Source: CAITJF01 sp032654645 | GTDB taxonomy: Bacteria > Pseudomonadota > Gammaproteobacteria > Burkholderiales > Gallionellaceae | DNA: 64,000 bases | Assembly: GCA_032654645.1 (NCBI GenBank) | Contig: JAULAW010000005.1 | Location: 682,001-746,000, forward strand | Direction of reading: 5' to 3' | Part shown: piece after piece, positions 17,543 to 27,051 of the stretch | Layout of the letters: every line of letters starts with the position of its first letter | Numbering within the stretch: the stretch's first letter is position 1 | Made by a program: the position numbers and the translations under genes | Notes under the pieces: model-generated | Databases searched by the model: none | Seen by the model: only the letters and a program-made list of their open reading frames with translations | Told to the model about the DNA's origin: nothing

Positions 17543-18058
17543 ATGAAGTTTTTTATAACGATACTGTCAGCGTTCTTGCTGGTCGCCTGTGCTTCCTATA
17601 GCGGAACTGGCCTCAAACCTGACGATTCGCGGCTTGAAGATGTGTTGCGCATCATGGGCAATCCGGCGATGCGCTGGCAAGACCCGGACGGTTCACGGCA
17701 ACTCGCCTACCCTCGTGGCATACACACGTTCATGGTGCAGATCGGGGCGGACAGCAGGATGCGGCGCATCGAGAATGTAATGGGCATGAAAACCTTTGCG
17801 CACATCCGCCCCGGCATGACCAAGAGCGAAGTGCTGCGCATTCTGGGCCCATCGGAAGCATCCGGAACCGCCTACTTCAAGGCACGCGATGAACTGGTGT
17901 GGGAATGGCGCTACTGCGACGAATGGAATGAACCGGCCCGCTTCGATGTCCTGTTCGATGGCAAAAGAGAAGTCGTGCGCTCGACCCTGAGCCAGACCGA
18001 TGCTCAACGTGGGCTTTGTGGCCCGGATGGAGGTTGCATATGCGCGCACGCCAAATGA
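17543..18058 (+). CDS. Lipoprotein with BamE/SmpA-like domain
   Basis: A 171-residue protein with a lipoprotein signal (MKFFITILSAFLLVACAS, Cys16 as the lipidated residue). FAHIRPGMTKSEVLRILGPS near residue 90 is the typical SmpA/OmlA (BamE-like) repeat, and an earlier segment (SRLEDVLRIMGNPAMRW) looks like a degenerate copy. BamE itself is about 110 residues and part of the outer-membrane assembly complex. This longer protein is more likely a relative than BamE. Its partner is unknown. Confidence 0.85.
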   Translation: MKFFITILSAFLLVACASYSGTGLKPDDSRLEDVLRIMGNPAMRWQDPDGSRQLAYPRGIHTFMVQIGADSRMRRIENVMGMKTFAHIRPGMTKSEVLRILGPSEASGTAYFKARDELVWEWRYCDEWNEPARFDVLFDGKREVVRSTLSQTDAQRGLCGPDGGCICAHAK

Positions 18059-18417
18059 ATATTTACCCCGGTTATCCATCAAGTTGATTTGTTCTTCGCT
18101 CACCCAACGTCGCGAAGAGATCACTGACTCACGCCCACGCTCGACCAGATCAACCTCAAAATGGGTAAAGCGGCAATCAGGCTGGCAAGCGATGGGATAG
18201 GGCAGAACTGGAAAATGAAGATCGGGAACAAGAGCCTGGCGTATACCCAACCGGGTGGAAAGAAATTCAGACGGTGCGTTTCTGTCCAGCACCAACCGGA
18301 ACTTGGAGGTCATGGCGGGTTTTTCTGATTATGATCCAGGTGCCGGTGATGCAATCAAGTAGAGTATCTCCACAAATTCACCATGCGTGATTCACAAAGT
18401 TCAGGTATCGTGAAAAC
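18059..18417. other. Intergenic stretch without a supported gene
   Basis: The stretch lies between the BamE-like lipoprotein gene and the DUF349 gene. A minus-strand frame (18313 down to 17693, 206 codons) begins here but overlaps the lipoprotein gene in antisense, has no ribosome-binding site and resembles no family I know. No hairpin or repeat stands out. Confidence 0.5.
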
Positions 18418-21195
18418 ATGTTCAGCAAGATTTTCAAGAAAAGCCAAGTTGTAGCCGAAACGCGTTCGGAAACGCCGCACGAAATAGCAGCCGAGGCCGC
18501 ATGGGAAAACAGGCTGCATGGGGCCATCGGCAATGACGCTGAGTTGCTGGCGCTGGCCATCAATGCGCCGTCCATCGATCACAAGCTCTCTTCCGTGCAG
18601 GCGCTGACCAGCGAAGATGGATTGAAAGCCGCCGAGCGCGAGTTCCGCAAGCGCGATCGGCGCGCCCATAGCCTTGCCAAACAACGCTATAAAACACTGG
18701 TCAATCAGCGCGAGACACGCGCCAGCGCAGCTGAACTGATCCAGGCCGCCGCCGCGCTGCTTGAAGCGGCTATGATTCCGGCCAACCGCATGGTCGAACT
18801 CAACCAGGCATGGGAATGCCTGCCCCACGCTCTCATTGAAGACGAGGACAAAACCAGGTTCGCCAAATTGCAGGCAGGCCTGGCAGTACTCATGCGCGAG
18901 CGCGGTGAATGCAAGCGCGCCGTCAGTCGCTGGACATCTGCTGCAAGGCAGTCACTGGCGGAATTGAGTTCGGCTTGCGCCGGTGTAGCAACAGCCAGCA
19001 TCGGTCTGCAAGAAATTGCTTCCATGCTTGCCACTGCCAGCGAAAAGGCCAGAGCCACACTGGCGGCAATGCCGGAAACCGCCTCTTCACCCATACCCGA
19101 GAATGAAGCCATTGCAGCGCTCGGCGCAGCTATCCAGTCGGCGTTGCAAGATTCAGCGCTGATCGAAGCCAAGCTGGCGATTCTCGTCGAGTTGCAGTCA
19201 TGCCAGGCGCCGCAGCAGGCGCCTTTGAACGATGAGAAACCCGGCACACCTGCAGCAGCCATTACAGCAGCGGCTACCGAGCGCTGGCAAAGGCTGCCGT
19301 CGATGGCCGACCAGCGCATCGAAAACGCGCTGAATGCACGGTTTGACGAGTGTTTGAACCTTCAAGATAGAGCGCGCAAAAAACTGCAAAAGCAAAGCGG
19401 CCTCATCGCCAGCGAAAAGAACAAGGCGGCGCGGCAGGTACACATTCATGTATTGATGGCAGCGGCAGATGCGACGGAAGCCGCACTTGCCGCCGGCCAA
19501 CTGGCCGAGGCCGGAAAACAGCTGTCGATTCTGCAAACGGCATCAGGCAAGGGCGGCGCCAGCGCCGAGTTGCAGGCACGTGTTGGCGCACTGCAGTCCG
19601 AATTTTCACGCCTCAAGGGCTGGCAACACTGGGGCGGCGGTCGGGTGCGTGACGACCTCGTGCTGGAAGCCGAGGCGCTCGCCGCCACGACGGTCGTGGC
19701 GGAAGGATCGCGCCCGGCGAAATTGCCGATCAGGCAACTTGAGAACAGCATCGAGCAACTGCGCGCGCGCTGGAAAGAACTGGATCGGTTGGGCGGCGCC
19801 ACCAGCAAGCCCCTGTGGCAACGTTTCGACGCGGCATTGAAAGCCGCCTATCTTCCGGTGGCGGCGCACCAGACCCAATTGAAAGAGACGCGGCAAGAAA
19901 ATCTGGCCGCACGAAAAAATCTGCTGGATGCCCTGGACGCTCTGAACATTGCTGGCGAGGACCAGAACGCGCCGGACTGGAAGGAAATACAACGGGCGCT
20001 GGCCCATTTTCAAACTGAATGGCGCAAGCTCGGGCCGATCGAACATACCGTGCCACACAAGTCGCAACCCGCAGTGTTGGACCGCATGAAGGCCAGTGTT
20101 GCCCGGCTGGAAAACCCCTTAAAGGAAATACAGGTCAGTGCGCAAGCGGAACGCGAACAATTGATCGTTCGCGCCAAGGCGCTCGGTCAGGACGTGCAAA
20201 GCCGTGACATGCTGGTAAAGCTGCGCGAGTTGCAGTCGCAATGGCAAAGCCATGCCAAATCGCAGCCGCTCCCCCGCAAGACCGAGAACCTGTTGTGGGC
20301 GGAGTTCAAGGCTGCAACCGATGCGCTCATGAGCCAGCGCGAAGCGGCTTTCAGCGCGCGCGATGCTGAACTCAAAGCCAGCCAGGCGATGCGCGAAGCT
20401 TTGATCGCGCGGCTTGAAGAACTCCATCAAGATACCCCGCCAGCAGACATCAAGCGTGTTCTCGCAAGCGCTGACACGGAATGGCGCAAGGCCGGCGAAG
20501 CGCCCAGAAATCAGGCAGCCAGGCTGGAGTCCAGATACCGGGCGGCGCGCGAGCAAGCTCATGAATATATGGCAGGCAGCATCCAGCGATCCTGGCAGCT
20601 CACTTGCGACACCCTGCTTGCCAAGCTGGCGTTATGCGAAGAGCTGGAATCCTCCGCGCCATTAGCCGCCTTGGCCGCCGACATCGAGGCACGCTGGAAA
20701 ATCCTGCCAGCCTTGCCGACCTGTTGGGAACAGGCACTGCAAGTGCGTTACAAGTCCGGCTGTGAAAACTCCCATAGCGAAAACACTGGTGGCGGCAAGC
20801 CATGTAGTGGCAATCTGGCGAATAGCAGCGAACTGCTCGACAAGATGCTGTTGCAACTGGAATCTTCACTTGAAATTCCATCGCCAGCAGCGTTCCAGAT
20901 GGCCAGGCACACGCTCAAGCTCTTGGCAATGAAAAATGCAATGGAGGAGCGGAAGCCGGTAACTCCCGCTTGGCCGGATATCGAAAAAATGATTGCGGCT
21001 GTAATTGGCTACACGCCCATCGGCTCGGATCAGCGCAGTCGACTCCAGTCCATCATTGCGGCATTACGCCCGGATCGTAATCCAAAGGCTGGCGAGGGCA
21101 CACCCATCACTGCACGACGCGTGGTAACTTTCCATCCAAGCCTTAAACTCAAGAGCACAGTTGAGGAAAACTATCATGGAAAACCACACGCCTAA
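18418..21195 (+). CDS. DUF349-repeat coiled-coil protein
   Basis: A 925-residue, Ala/Leu/Glu-rich, mostly helical cytoplasmic protein. DUF349 segments are recognisable by the WxxL spacing, for example ARWKELDRLGGATSKPLWQR, FQTEWRKLGPIEHTVPHK, LQSQWQSHAKSQPLPRKTE and TEWRKAGEAP. No signal peptide or enzyme motif is visible. Proteins of this family are widespread in beta- and gammaproteobacteria, and their molecular role is not established. It appears monocistronic; the palindromic repeat at 21322-21406 follows it. Confidence 0.85.
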   Translation: MFSKIFKKSQVVAETRSETPHEIAAEAAWENRLHGAIGNDAELLALAINAPSIDHKLSSVQALTSEDGLKAAEREFRKRDRRAHSLAKQRYKTLVNQRETRASAAELIQAAAALLEAAMIPANRMVELNQAWECLPHALIEDEDKTRFAKLQAGLAVLMRERGECKRAVSRWTSAARQSLAELSSACAGVATASIGLQEIASMLATASEKARATLAAMPETASSPIPENEAIAALGAAIQSALQDSALIEAKLAILVELQSCQAPQQAPLNDEKPGTPAAAITAAATERWQRLPSMADQRIENALNARFDECLNLQDRARKKLQKQSGLIASEKNKAARQVHIHVLMAAADATEAALAAGQLAEAGKQLSILQTASGKGGASAELQARVGALQSEFSRLKGWQHWGGGRVRDDLVLEAEALAATTVVAEGSRPAKLPIRQLENSIEQLRARWKELDRLGGATSKPLWQRFDAALKAAYLPVAAHQTQLKETRQENLAARKNLLDALDALNIAGEDQNAPDWKEIQRALAHFQTEWRKLGPIEHTVPHKSQPAVLDRMKASVARLENPLKEIQVSAQAEREQLIVRAKALGQDVQSRDMLVKLRELQSQWQSHAKSQPLPRKTENLLWAEFKAATDALMSQREAAFSARDAELKASQAMREALIARLEELHQDTPPADIKRVLASADTEWRKAGEAPRNQAARLESRYRAAREQAHEYMAGSIQRSWQLTCDTLLAKLALCEELESSAPLAALAADIEARWKILPALPTCWEQALQVRYKSGCENSHSENTGGGKPCSGNLANSSELLDKMLLQLESSLEIPSPAAFQMARHTLKLLAMKNAMEERKPVTPAWPDIEKMIAAVIGYTPIGSDQRSRLQSIIAALRPDRNPKAGEGTPITARRVVTFHPSLKLKSTVEENYHGKPHA

Positions 21196-21321
21196 TTCAA
21201 GGCACAAGGAAGCCAAGTTGCATCACGTGCAATTATCATGCAGCGCAAAACGCATACGCTTAGGGAGCAGGAAATTACCAAAACACCACTTATAAATTAC
21301 GTCACATAAGCCAAAACAAAA

Positions 21322-21406
21322 CCCATCCCCACCCCAACCCTCCCCTTGAAGGGGAGGGAGTATAGTTCCTCCCCCTTCAAGGGGGAGGTTAGGAGGGGGA
21401 TGGGGT
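21322..21406. repeat. Large C/G-rich palindromic repeat
   Basis: ACCCATCCCCACCCCAACC and its imperfect complement near 21392-21406 enclose two smaller palindromes, CCTCCCCTTGAAGGGGAGG and CCTCCCCCTTCAAGGGGGAGG. It can fold into a long hairpin between the DUF349 gene and tolC. Related C/T-rich palindromes occur at 32676, 36378, 46974, 59121 and 60048. Confidence 0.75.
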
Positions 21407-21593
21407 GATGTTGGTGACATGATTAACGGTACTTTAAGAATTTCCAACTCCCTTACACGTTTGCTCACTACACGCATACTCTAAAAACATGCAACATTTG
21501 CACAGCCCAAGCTGATTTATGGTGCGCGGGCAGCGCCGTCCGCAATTTTGTTATACTGCTGTCCCCAGCATTAGGAAAAATTACCCCAACCCC

Positions 21594-23000
21594 ATGAGGC
21601 GATATTACACGGGCTTTGCCGTAGTGTTGTTCGAGTGCGCATTGCTTGCATGGCCGTCCAGTGCGCTGGGCAGCAGCGATTTTTTTACCACCAAACAGTA
21701 TGTCGCCACCGGGCAATTTGCCGGTAGCAGCGATGCCGCAATTTGCCCGAAAGACAAAATTCAAGGTCATCTGACCTTGGCGGATGTCGTTGATCTGGCG
21801 TTGTGCAATAACCCGCAGACCCGTTCGGCATGGGCGAATTCACGTGCCCAGGCCGCGCAGTTGGGTTCCAGCATGTCTTCCTATCTGCCTACTCTGTCCG
21901 GGCCGATTTCTGTTTCAAGAAACCGGTCCGAGACTGGGGCAACGACCACTGAGGCAACCCTGAAAAGCGCGAGCGTATCGGCCAGCTATCTGCTGTACGA
22001 TTTCGGCGGGCGTGAAGCCAATGTGGAAAACTCCAAGCAATTGCTGGTTGCAGCCAATGCCACGCGGGATGAATTGCTCCAGAATATTTTTCTAAGCGCA
22101 GTCCAGTCTTATTACACACTTTTATCTGTTCGCGCCAGCGTGCAGTCCTACCAAATTGCCGAGACGGCAGCGAGGAAAAGTCTGGATGCCGCACAAGCCC
22201 GTTATCAGGCGGGTACTGCAACGCAGGCTGATCGTTTGCAGGCACAGACGGCGCTGTCTCAAACCGTGCTGAACCGGATTCGCGCCGAGGGAGATGCCGC
22301 TAATGCGCAAGGCACTCTGGCAAATATTATGGGGTTTGATGCGAGCCAGCCTTTCGTGCTGGCGCCAGCGCCGGAACTTGGCCCTGATTCCGTAGCAGAG
22401 CAGGGTATAGGCAAGCTGATTGAGGAGGCGCGGCAGAACCGCCCGGATTTGGCAGCAGCCGAAGCGCAGATCAAGGCTGCCGACGCGCAGCTTGCTGCCG
22501 CAAAGGCGCAAGGCCTGCCGAGCATCAATTTGAACGGATCGCTGTCGCGATCTGATTCATTGAATGCCGGGGTAACCGCTAGCAGTTACAACAAAGGTCT
22601 TGGTGTCTCGATCAGCGTGCCGTGGTTCAGCGGCTTTAGAGATACATACCGGAACAGTGCCGCGCAGGCTCAATTGGAGGGCAAGGTAGCGGAGCGCAAC
22701 CGGCTGGCCAACCAGATTGCGCTGGAAGTATGGAAAGCTTATCAGGCGCTGTTGACCAACAGCCAGGCACTGCGAGCTGCGGATGATCTGGTGGCCTCCG
22801 CAGATCAGTCTGAGAAAATGGCTTTGGGGCGCTATAAAGCCGGGGTGGGCAGCATTCTGGATGCACTGACCGCGCAGAGCACTTTGGCCGGTGCGCATCA
22901 GCAGCGCGTTTCAGCGCTGTATAACTTTCAGGCCAGCAAATTTGTCCTGGCCCAGGCTATCGGTCAACTTGATCTGACTCTGGTAGGCACAAAAAACTGA
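21594..23000 (+). CDS. tolC: TolC-family outer-membrane efflux channel
   Basis: The product is 468 residues from the ATG at 21594; the frame extends upstream but has no signal peptide there. A signal sequence (residues 1-25) is followed by the TolC duplication: helical hairpins with LGSSMSSYLPTLSGP and YDFGGREANVENSK in the first half, and QAKGLPSINLNGSLS and VPWFSGFRDTYRNSAAQ in the second. These form the trimeric periplasmic tunnel. It is followed after 8 bp by the membrane-fusion protein and then the MacB-type ABC transporter, so it is the outer-membrane part of a tripartite pump. Confidence 0.93.
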   Translation: MRRYYTGFAVVLFECALLAWPSSALGSSDFFTTKQYVATGQFAGSSDAAICPKDKIQGHLTLADVVDLALCNNPQTRSAWANSRAQAAQLGSSMSSYLPTLSGPISVSRNRSETGATTTEATLKSASVSASYLLYDFGGREANVENSKQLLVAANATRDELLQNIFLSAVQSYYTLLSVRASVQSYQIAETAARKSLDAAQARYQAGTATQADRLQAQTALSQTVLNRIRAEGDAANAQGTLANIMGFDASQPFVLAPAPELGPDSVAEQGIGKLIEEARQNRPDLAAAEAQIKAADAQLAAAKAQGLPSINLNGSLSRSDSLNAGVTASSYNKGLGVSISVPWFSGFRDTYRNSAAQAQLEGKVAERNRLANQIALEVWKAYQALLTNSQALRAADDLVASADQSEKMALGRYKAGVGSILDALTAQSTLAGAHQQRVSALYNFQASKFVLAQAIGQLDLTLVGTKN

Positions 23001-23008
23001 GGCGCTCC

Positions 23009-24226
23009 TTGAATATAATTATTAAAAGAAGTTTGCTGACCTTGCTGGTGTTGGGCGCGGCTGGATCTGCCGCTTGGTGGCTGATGCCGCAGAAAATTGC
23101 GCCGGAAAATCGTTACGTGACCGCTCTGTTGGAGCGCGGCCCCATTACCCAAATCGTTTCGGCAAATGGCACCCTGAACCCGGTGAAACTGGTGAATGTA
23201 GGGAGCCAGGTCTCGGGTATCGTGAAAAAGCTGTATGCTGATTTTAACGATCACGTACATGCCGGTCAGATATTGCTGGAGCTTGATCCCGCATTGACCC
23301 GGGCGCAATTGCAACAAAGCACGGCGAACGTATCGAGCGCAAAAGCTTCGCTGGAACTGGCGCTCGCCAATGAAACACGGATGAATACGCTCCACGCGCA
23401 GGAATATGTATCGCGCCAGGAGTTGGATCAGGCAGTGCAGGCGCTCAAATCGGCGCAGGCGCAGCTTTCTGTGACAGAGGCGCAAGCCGAGCGCGACCGC
23501 ACCAACCTGGCCTATACCGTGATCCGATCGCCTGTTTCCGGTGTGGTGGTGTCGCGTGAAGTGGATATCGGCCAGACCGTGGCGGCAAGCTTCCAGACAC
23601 CGACCCTGTTCAAAATAGCGCAGGACTTGAGCAAGATGCAGATTGATTCAAGCTACGCCGAGGCGGACATCGGCAACATCCACGTGGGCCAGCCGGCAAC
23701 TTTCCGTGTGGACGCTTTCCCCGACCGCACCTTCAGCGGCGCAGTGCGCCAGGTGCGGCTCAACCCCACCACACAGCAAAATGTGGTGACCTACGATGTG
23801 GTGATTGCCGTGGATAATGCCGATCAGGCGCTCATGCCAGGCATGACGGCTTATGTGAGCATCATCGTTGCCCAGCGCAAGGAAGCATTGCTGGTGCCAA
23901 ATTCCGCTTTGCGCTTCCGCCCCGGCGAAGCGAAATCCGGCACAGGCAAGCCGCGCGGAGACAGCAAGCCTCAAGGTTCCGGCAAGGACGGGCGCAGCAA
24001 AGAGGGGCGCGGCAAGGACAAGGGCGCTGCCGATGCCGGACGATCCGGCACGGTATATGTGCTCGAAAACGGCCAGGTCAAACCGGTGCGCATGAGCGTC
24101 GGCATTACCGACAATCGCTTGACCGAAGTCCTGGGCGGAGACCTCAAGGAAGGCGCGGCGGTTATTGTTGAGGATAGCCAGCCGCCCGCCAAGAACTCCG
24201 GATCTCCTGGAATGAGATTGTTCTGA
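23009..24226 (+). CDS. macA: MacA-like periplasmic membrane-fusion protein
   Basis: A 405-residue protein starting at TTG (23009). An N-terminal anchor (residues 4-26) is followed by a lipoyl/barrel-sandwich part (VNVGSQVSGIVKKLYADFND), a coiled-coil hairpin (about 90-160) and a beta-barrel domain (VDIGQTVAASFQTPTLFKIA). It would bridge the MacB-type transporter and TolC. Unusual is a low-complexity insert of about 45 residues, rich in Gly, Lys, Ser and Asp, between residues 308 and 350, just before TVYVLENGQVKPV. Its stop overlaps the ATG of the next gene. Confidence 0.92.
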   Translation: MNIIIKRSLLTLLVLGAAGSAAWWLMPQKIAPENRYVTALLERGPITQIVSANGTLNPVKLVNVGSQVSGIVKKLYADFNDHVHAGQILLELDPALTRAQLQQSTANVSSAKASLELALANETRMNTLHAQEYVSRQELDQAVQALKSAQAQLSVTEAQAERDRTNLAYTVIRSPVSGVVVSREVDIGQTVAASFQTPTLFKIAQDLSKMQIDSSYAEADIGNIHVGQPATFRVDAFPDRTFSGAVRQVRLNPTTQQNVVTYDVVIAVDNADQALMPGMTAYVSIIVAQRKEALLVPNSALRFRPGEAKSGTGKPRGDSKPQGSGKDGRSKEGRGKDKGAADAGRSGTVYVLENGQVKPVRMSVGITDNRLTEVLGGDLKEGAAVIVEDSQPPAKNSGSPGMRLF

Positions 24227-24972
24227 TGGCGGAAGCTCATGAGATGAGTTCCCATCCTGTCATCCACATCGAGCGGCTGTACAAGGAGTACGCGACCGAT
24301 GCCGGGCCGGTGCCGGTGCTCAAGGATGTGGCGGTCACGGTAATGCCCGGCGAATTCATCGCCATCATGGGGCCGTCCGGCTCCGGCAAATCCACTTTCA
24401 TGAATATCCTGGGCTGCCTCGATGCGGCCAGCAGCGGCATTTATTTGCTCAATGGCCGCGATGTGAACGCGCAAAGCCGGGATGAGTTGGCGCACTTGCG
24501 CAACCAGGTGATCGGCTTCGTGTTTCAGGGCTTCAATCTGCTGCACCGGGCCAGCCTGGAGGACAACGTCGCCTTGCCGCTTATTTACAGCGGCATTCCT
24601 CGCGCCGAACGCTTGGTGCGCGCCAACGAAATGCTGGAGAAAGTGGGCCTCGGCAATTACCACCGCTCGCGGCCCAACCAGATTTCCGGCGGCCAGCAGC
24701 AGCGCGTCGCCATTGCGCGCGCGCTGGTCAACCGCCCCAAGCTGATACTCGCCGATGAACCGACGGGCAATCTCGATACACACACCAGCCAGGAAATCAT
24801 GGCGCTGTTCACCGAACTCAACGAGCGCGACGGCATCACCGTCGTCCTGGTTACGCACGAATCGGATATTGCCGCCTATGCGCGCAGGCTGGTGCGTTTG
24901 TCCGACGGGCGCATCGTCTATGACGGGCCGGTAGCACATGCCGCGCCGGCACATCTGGAGGCCACTTCGTGA
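24226..24972 (+). CDS. MacB-type ABC transporter, ATPase subunit
   Basis: A 248-residue ATPase with Walker A GPSGSGKST (about 49-57), Q-loop FVFQGFNLL, signature ISGGQQQR and Walker B LILADEPTGNLD. This is the LolD/MacB subfamily. In E. coli MacB the ATPase and permease are one protein; here they are two genes. The start overlaps the macA stop (ATG at 24226 inside the TGA) and the end overlaps the permease start by 4 bp, which indicates tight translational coupling. Confidence 0.93.
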   Translation: MAEAHEMSSHPVIHIERLYKEYATDAGPVPVLKDVAVTVMPGEFIAIMGPSGSGKSTFMNILGCLDAASSGIYLLNGRDVNAQSRDELAHLRNQVIGFVFQGFNLLHRASLEDNVALPLIYSGIPRAERLVRANEMLEKVGLGNYHRSRPNQISGGQQQRVAIARALVNRPKLILADEPTGNLDTHTSQEIMALFTELNERDGITVVLVTHESDIAAYARRLVRLSDGRIVYDGPVAHAAPAHLEATS

Positions 24973-26189
24973 TCGGCGCCATGCTCGGCGAGGCCTGGAT
25001 GGCGATGGGCGCCAACCGCCTGCGCACCATCCTCACCATGCTCGGCATGGTCATCGGCGTCGGCGCCGTCATCCTGATGCTGGCCGTGGGGCAGGGCGCG
25101 CAGCAGCAAGTGCAGGCCTCCATCGCTTCGATGGGCAGCAATCTGTTCATCATCCTTTCCGGCTCCACCACATCGGGCGGTGCGCGCATGGGCGGCGGCG
25201 CGGCGCCGACGCTGACCGTGGCGGATGCGCAGGCCATCGAGGAACTGCCATCCGTTCTGGCCGTCGCGCCATCGTCGCCCGGCACGGCGCAACTGGTATA
25301 TGGCCCCAACAACTGGAGCACGCAGATTATCGGCACCACGCCGAGTTACCTCGCGGTGCGCGACTGGCGGCTCTCCGCCGGTTTTCCTTTCACTGATTCG
25401 GATATTCGTTCCGCTACGCGGGTAGCCCTATTGGGGCAGACCGTGGTGAATAACCTGTTTGGTGACGACGACCCGGTCGGCAAAACCATCCGCATAAAAA
25501 ACAGCCCCTACGTCATCCTCGGTGTGCTGGCGGCGAAGGGCCAAAGTCTGGATGGCCGCGACCAGGACGATACCGTCCTGGTTCCGGTGACGACCGCCCA
25601 GCGCAAGCTGTTCGGCACCCAGTTTGCGGGCACGGTCAGGTTCATCTCTGCCCAGGCCGCATCATCCGAGGCAATGCCATCGGTGGAAAAATCCATTAAC
25701 GAATTGTTGCACCAGCGCCACCGCATCCGCGAAGGCGCGGAAAATGATTTTTCGGTGCGCAACCTCACGGCCATGGCGAACACCGCTGCCGAGACCGCGC
25801 AGGTCATGTCCCTGATGCTCGGCGCCATCGCCTCAATTTCGCTGCTGGTCGGCGGTATTGGCATCATGAACATCATGCTGGTGTCGGTGACCGAGCGCAC
25901 GCGCGAGATCGGCATCCGCATGGCCATCGGCGCGCGCGGCAAGGACATCCTGCTGCAATTCCTGCTGGAGGCCATCATCATTTCCGTCATCGGCTGCATG
26001 ATCGGGGTCGCGCTCGGCGTTGGCGGCGCGTTCGCGGTGAACAAGGCGAGCGGCATGGCGGTGCTGGTGACCATGAGTTCCATCATCACCGCATTTGTCG
26101 TCGCCGCCACGGTGGGAATATTCTTCGGCTGGTATCCGGCACGCAAGGCGTCGTTGCTGCGGCCTATTGATGCATTGCGTTTCCAGTAG
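24969..26189 (+). CDS. MacB-type ABC transporter, permease subunit
   Basis: A 406-residue permease starting at GTG (24969). One N-terminal membrane helix (about 20-44), a large periplasmic domain and three C-terminal helices (about 275-395) give the MacB/FtsX layout. Conserved segments are MLGMVIGVGAVILMLAVGQG and GGIGIMNIMLVSVTERTREI. The substrate could be a macrolide, peptide or lipid-linked compound and cannot be predicted. Its last 25 codons (FFGWYPARKASLLRPIDALR) recur in diverged form at 35446-35521, on the far side of the accessory region. Confidence 0.93.
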   Translation: MIGAMLGEAWMAMGANRLRTILTMLGMVIGVGAVILMLAVGQGAQQQVQASIASMGSNLFIILSGSTTSGGARMGGGAAPTLTVADAQAIEELPSVLAVAPSSPGTAQLVYGPNNWSTQIIGTTPSYLAVRDWRLSAGFPFTDSDIRSATRVALLGQTVVNNLFGDDDPVGKTIRIKNSPYVILGVLAAKGQSLDGRDQDDTVLVPVTTAQRKLFGTQFAGTVRFISAQAASSEAMPSVEKSINELLHQRHRIREGAENDFSVRNLTAMANTAAETAQVMSLMLGAIASISLLVGGIGIMNIMLVSVTERTREIGIRMAIGARGKDILLQFLLEAIIISVIGCMIGVALGVGGAFAVNKASGMAVLVTMSSIITAFVVAATVGIFFGWYPARKASLLRPIDALRFQ

Positions 26190-26295
26190 CGCAGCCGGTT
26201 TATCCGAAGCTCCATGATTTCGCTTGCTGGGGCATGCCAGGTAAAGATGGGCGTCCGCGTTAACCATGAAGATGGTCGTGGCGGGCAGGAAAAAT

Positions 26296-26352
26296 ATGGA
26301 AGTTATCAGAGCACTTTTAGTCTGCATTGGTAACATCTGCAAGTCCAATGAA
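26296..26352 (+). pseudogene. Remnant of a low-molecular-weight protein tyrosine phosphatase
   Basis: The codons read MEVIRALLVCIGNICKSNE. The family's phosphate loop is V-C-x-G-N-I-C-R-S-P at the very N-terminus, so the match includes the catalytic Cys but has Lys for Arg. The resemblance ends after this point, leaving only about 19 codons. It is probably debris of a lost gene, but the match is short and could be chance. Confidence 0.4.
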
Positions 26353-26398
26353 TACGCCATTCCCCAAACCCCCCCAAAAACCTCCCCAAACTCTGCAA

Positions 26399-26436
26399 GA
26401 ATTCCCTATTGGCTGAATACGGGAATTCAGTATAAT
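26399..26436 (+). promoter_or_regulatory. Promoter and operator of the RelE-like/NadS-like locus
   Basis: TATAAT (26431-26436) lies 7 bp before the toxin ATG, so the leader must be very short. GAATTCCC (26399-26406) and GGGAATTC (26421-26428) are perfect inverted repeats spanning the -35 to -10 interval. An operator here would let the HTH antitoxin repress its own operon, as in other toxin-antitoxin loci. Confidence 0.55.
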
Positions 26437-26443
26437 TCGACCC

Positions 26444-26735
26444 ATGCGCACAGTGATCGAAACCATTGAATTTCAACAGCAGGCCTCCAAAATTTGGGCG
26501 GAGGCGCAGCGTGATGCTTTCATCGAATGGATTGCTTCTAATCCTTCGGCTGGGGATGTGATTCCGGGAGCGAGTGGTGCGCTGGGCGGCTTCAGGCAGG
26601 GGAAAGCGCGGCGGCGCACGGGTTATTTATTTCCACTTATCCGAACAGGGCGTGGTGCTGTTGATTGCGGTGTATGTAAAAGCTGAGCGTAGCACGATCT
26701 CCCCCAAGGAAATCAGAAAGGCGAATCATGGACAT
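26444..26735 (+). pseudogene. RelE/HigB-type toxin, frameshifted
   Basis: The first frame reads MRTVIETIEFQQQASKIWAE and continues in the toxin pattern to about residue 50. The remainder (GKRGGARVIYFHLSEQG, then LLIAVYVKAERSTISPKEI) is one frame over, up to the TAA at 26733-26735. The shift lies between about 26590 and 26615 (a GGGG run is at 26609). An intact toxin would be an mRNase and is paired in the family with a NadS/HTH antitoxin. The break predicts loss of toxicity, unless it is a sequencing error. Confidence 0.8.
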
Positions 26736-27051
26736 TAAACGAATTGACATTGAGAAGGTCGCCCGCGCCATTGAAGCGGACGCGGGCATGGAATTAGCCG
26801 GTCTGCGCGAATCGCTCGGGCAGGCTAAACGCGGGGAATTTTCCCGTGTGACTACGCCGGAACAGCTTCTGGTGCGCTCCGCTCGTGCCAAGACAGGGTT
26901 AACGCAGCAGGTTTTTGCCAAGCGAATTGCAACCCCAGTCGCAACCCTGCGAGATTGGGAGCAAGGGCGATTTGCACCTCCGGGCGGGGTCGTATGTCTG
27001 CTGAGGCTGATTGAGCGGCATCCGGACCTGTCTGAGGAATTGGCGGAATGA
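26728..27051 (+). CDS. NadS-like HTH antitoxin
   Basis: A 107-residue protein with a C-terminal helix-turn-helix (LTQQVFAKRIATPVATLRDW, then EQGRFAPPGGVVCLLRLIE). This is the NadS-type antitoxin found after RelE/HigB-like toxins. It overlaps the end of the toxin frame by 8 bp. It should bind the toxin and repress the operon, probably at the inverted repeat at 26399-26428. Here it is in effect an orphan because the toxin is frameshifted. Confidence 0.85.
   Translation: MDIKRIDIEKVARAIEADAGMELAGLRESLGQAKRGEFSRVTTPEQLLVRSARAKTGLTQQVFAKRIATPVATLRDWEQGRFAPPGGVVCLLRLIERHPDLSEELAE

Noticed and set aside
17693..18313. Minus-strand frame of 206 codons overlapping the BamE-like lipoprotein gene.
   Set aside because: It is antisense to a well-supported gene over much of its length and has no start signal or family resemblance.
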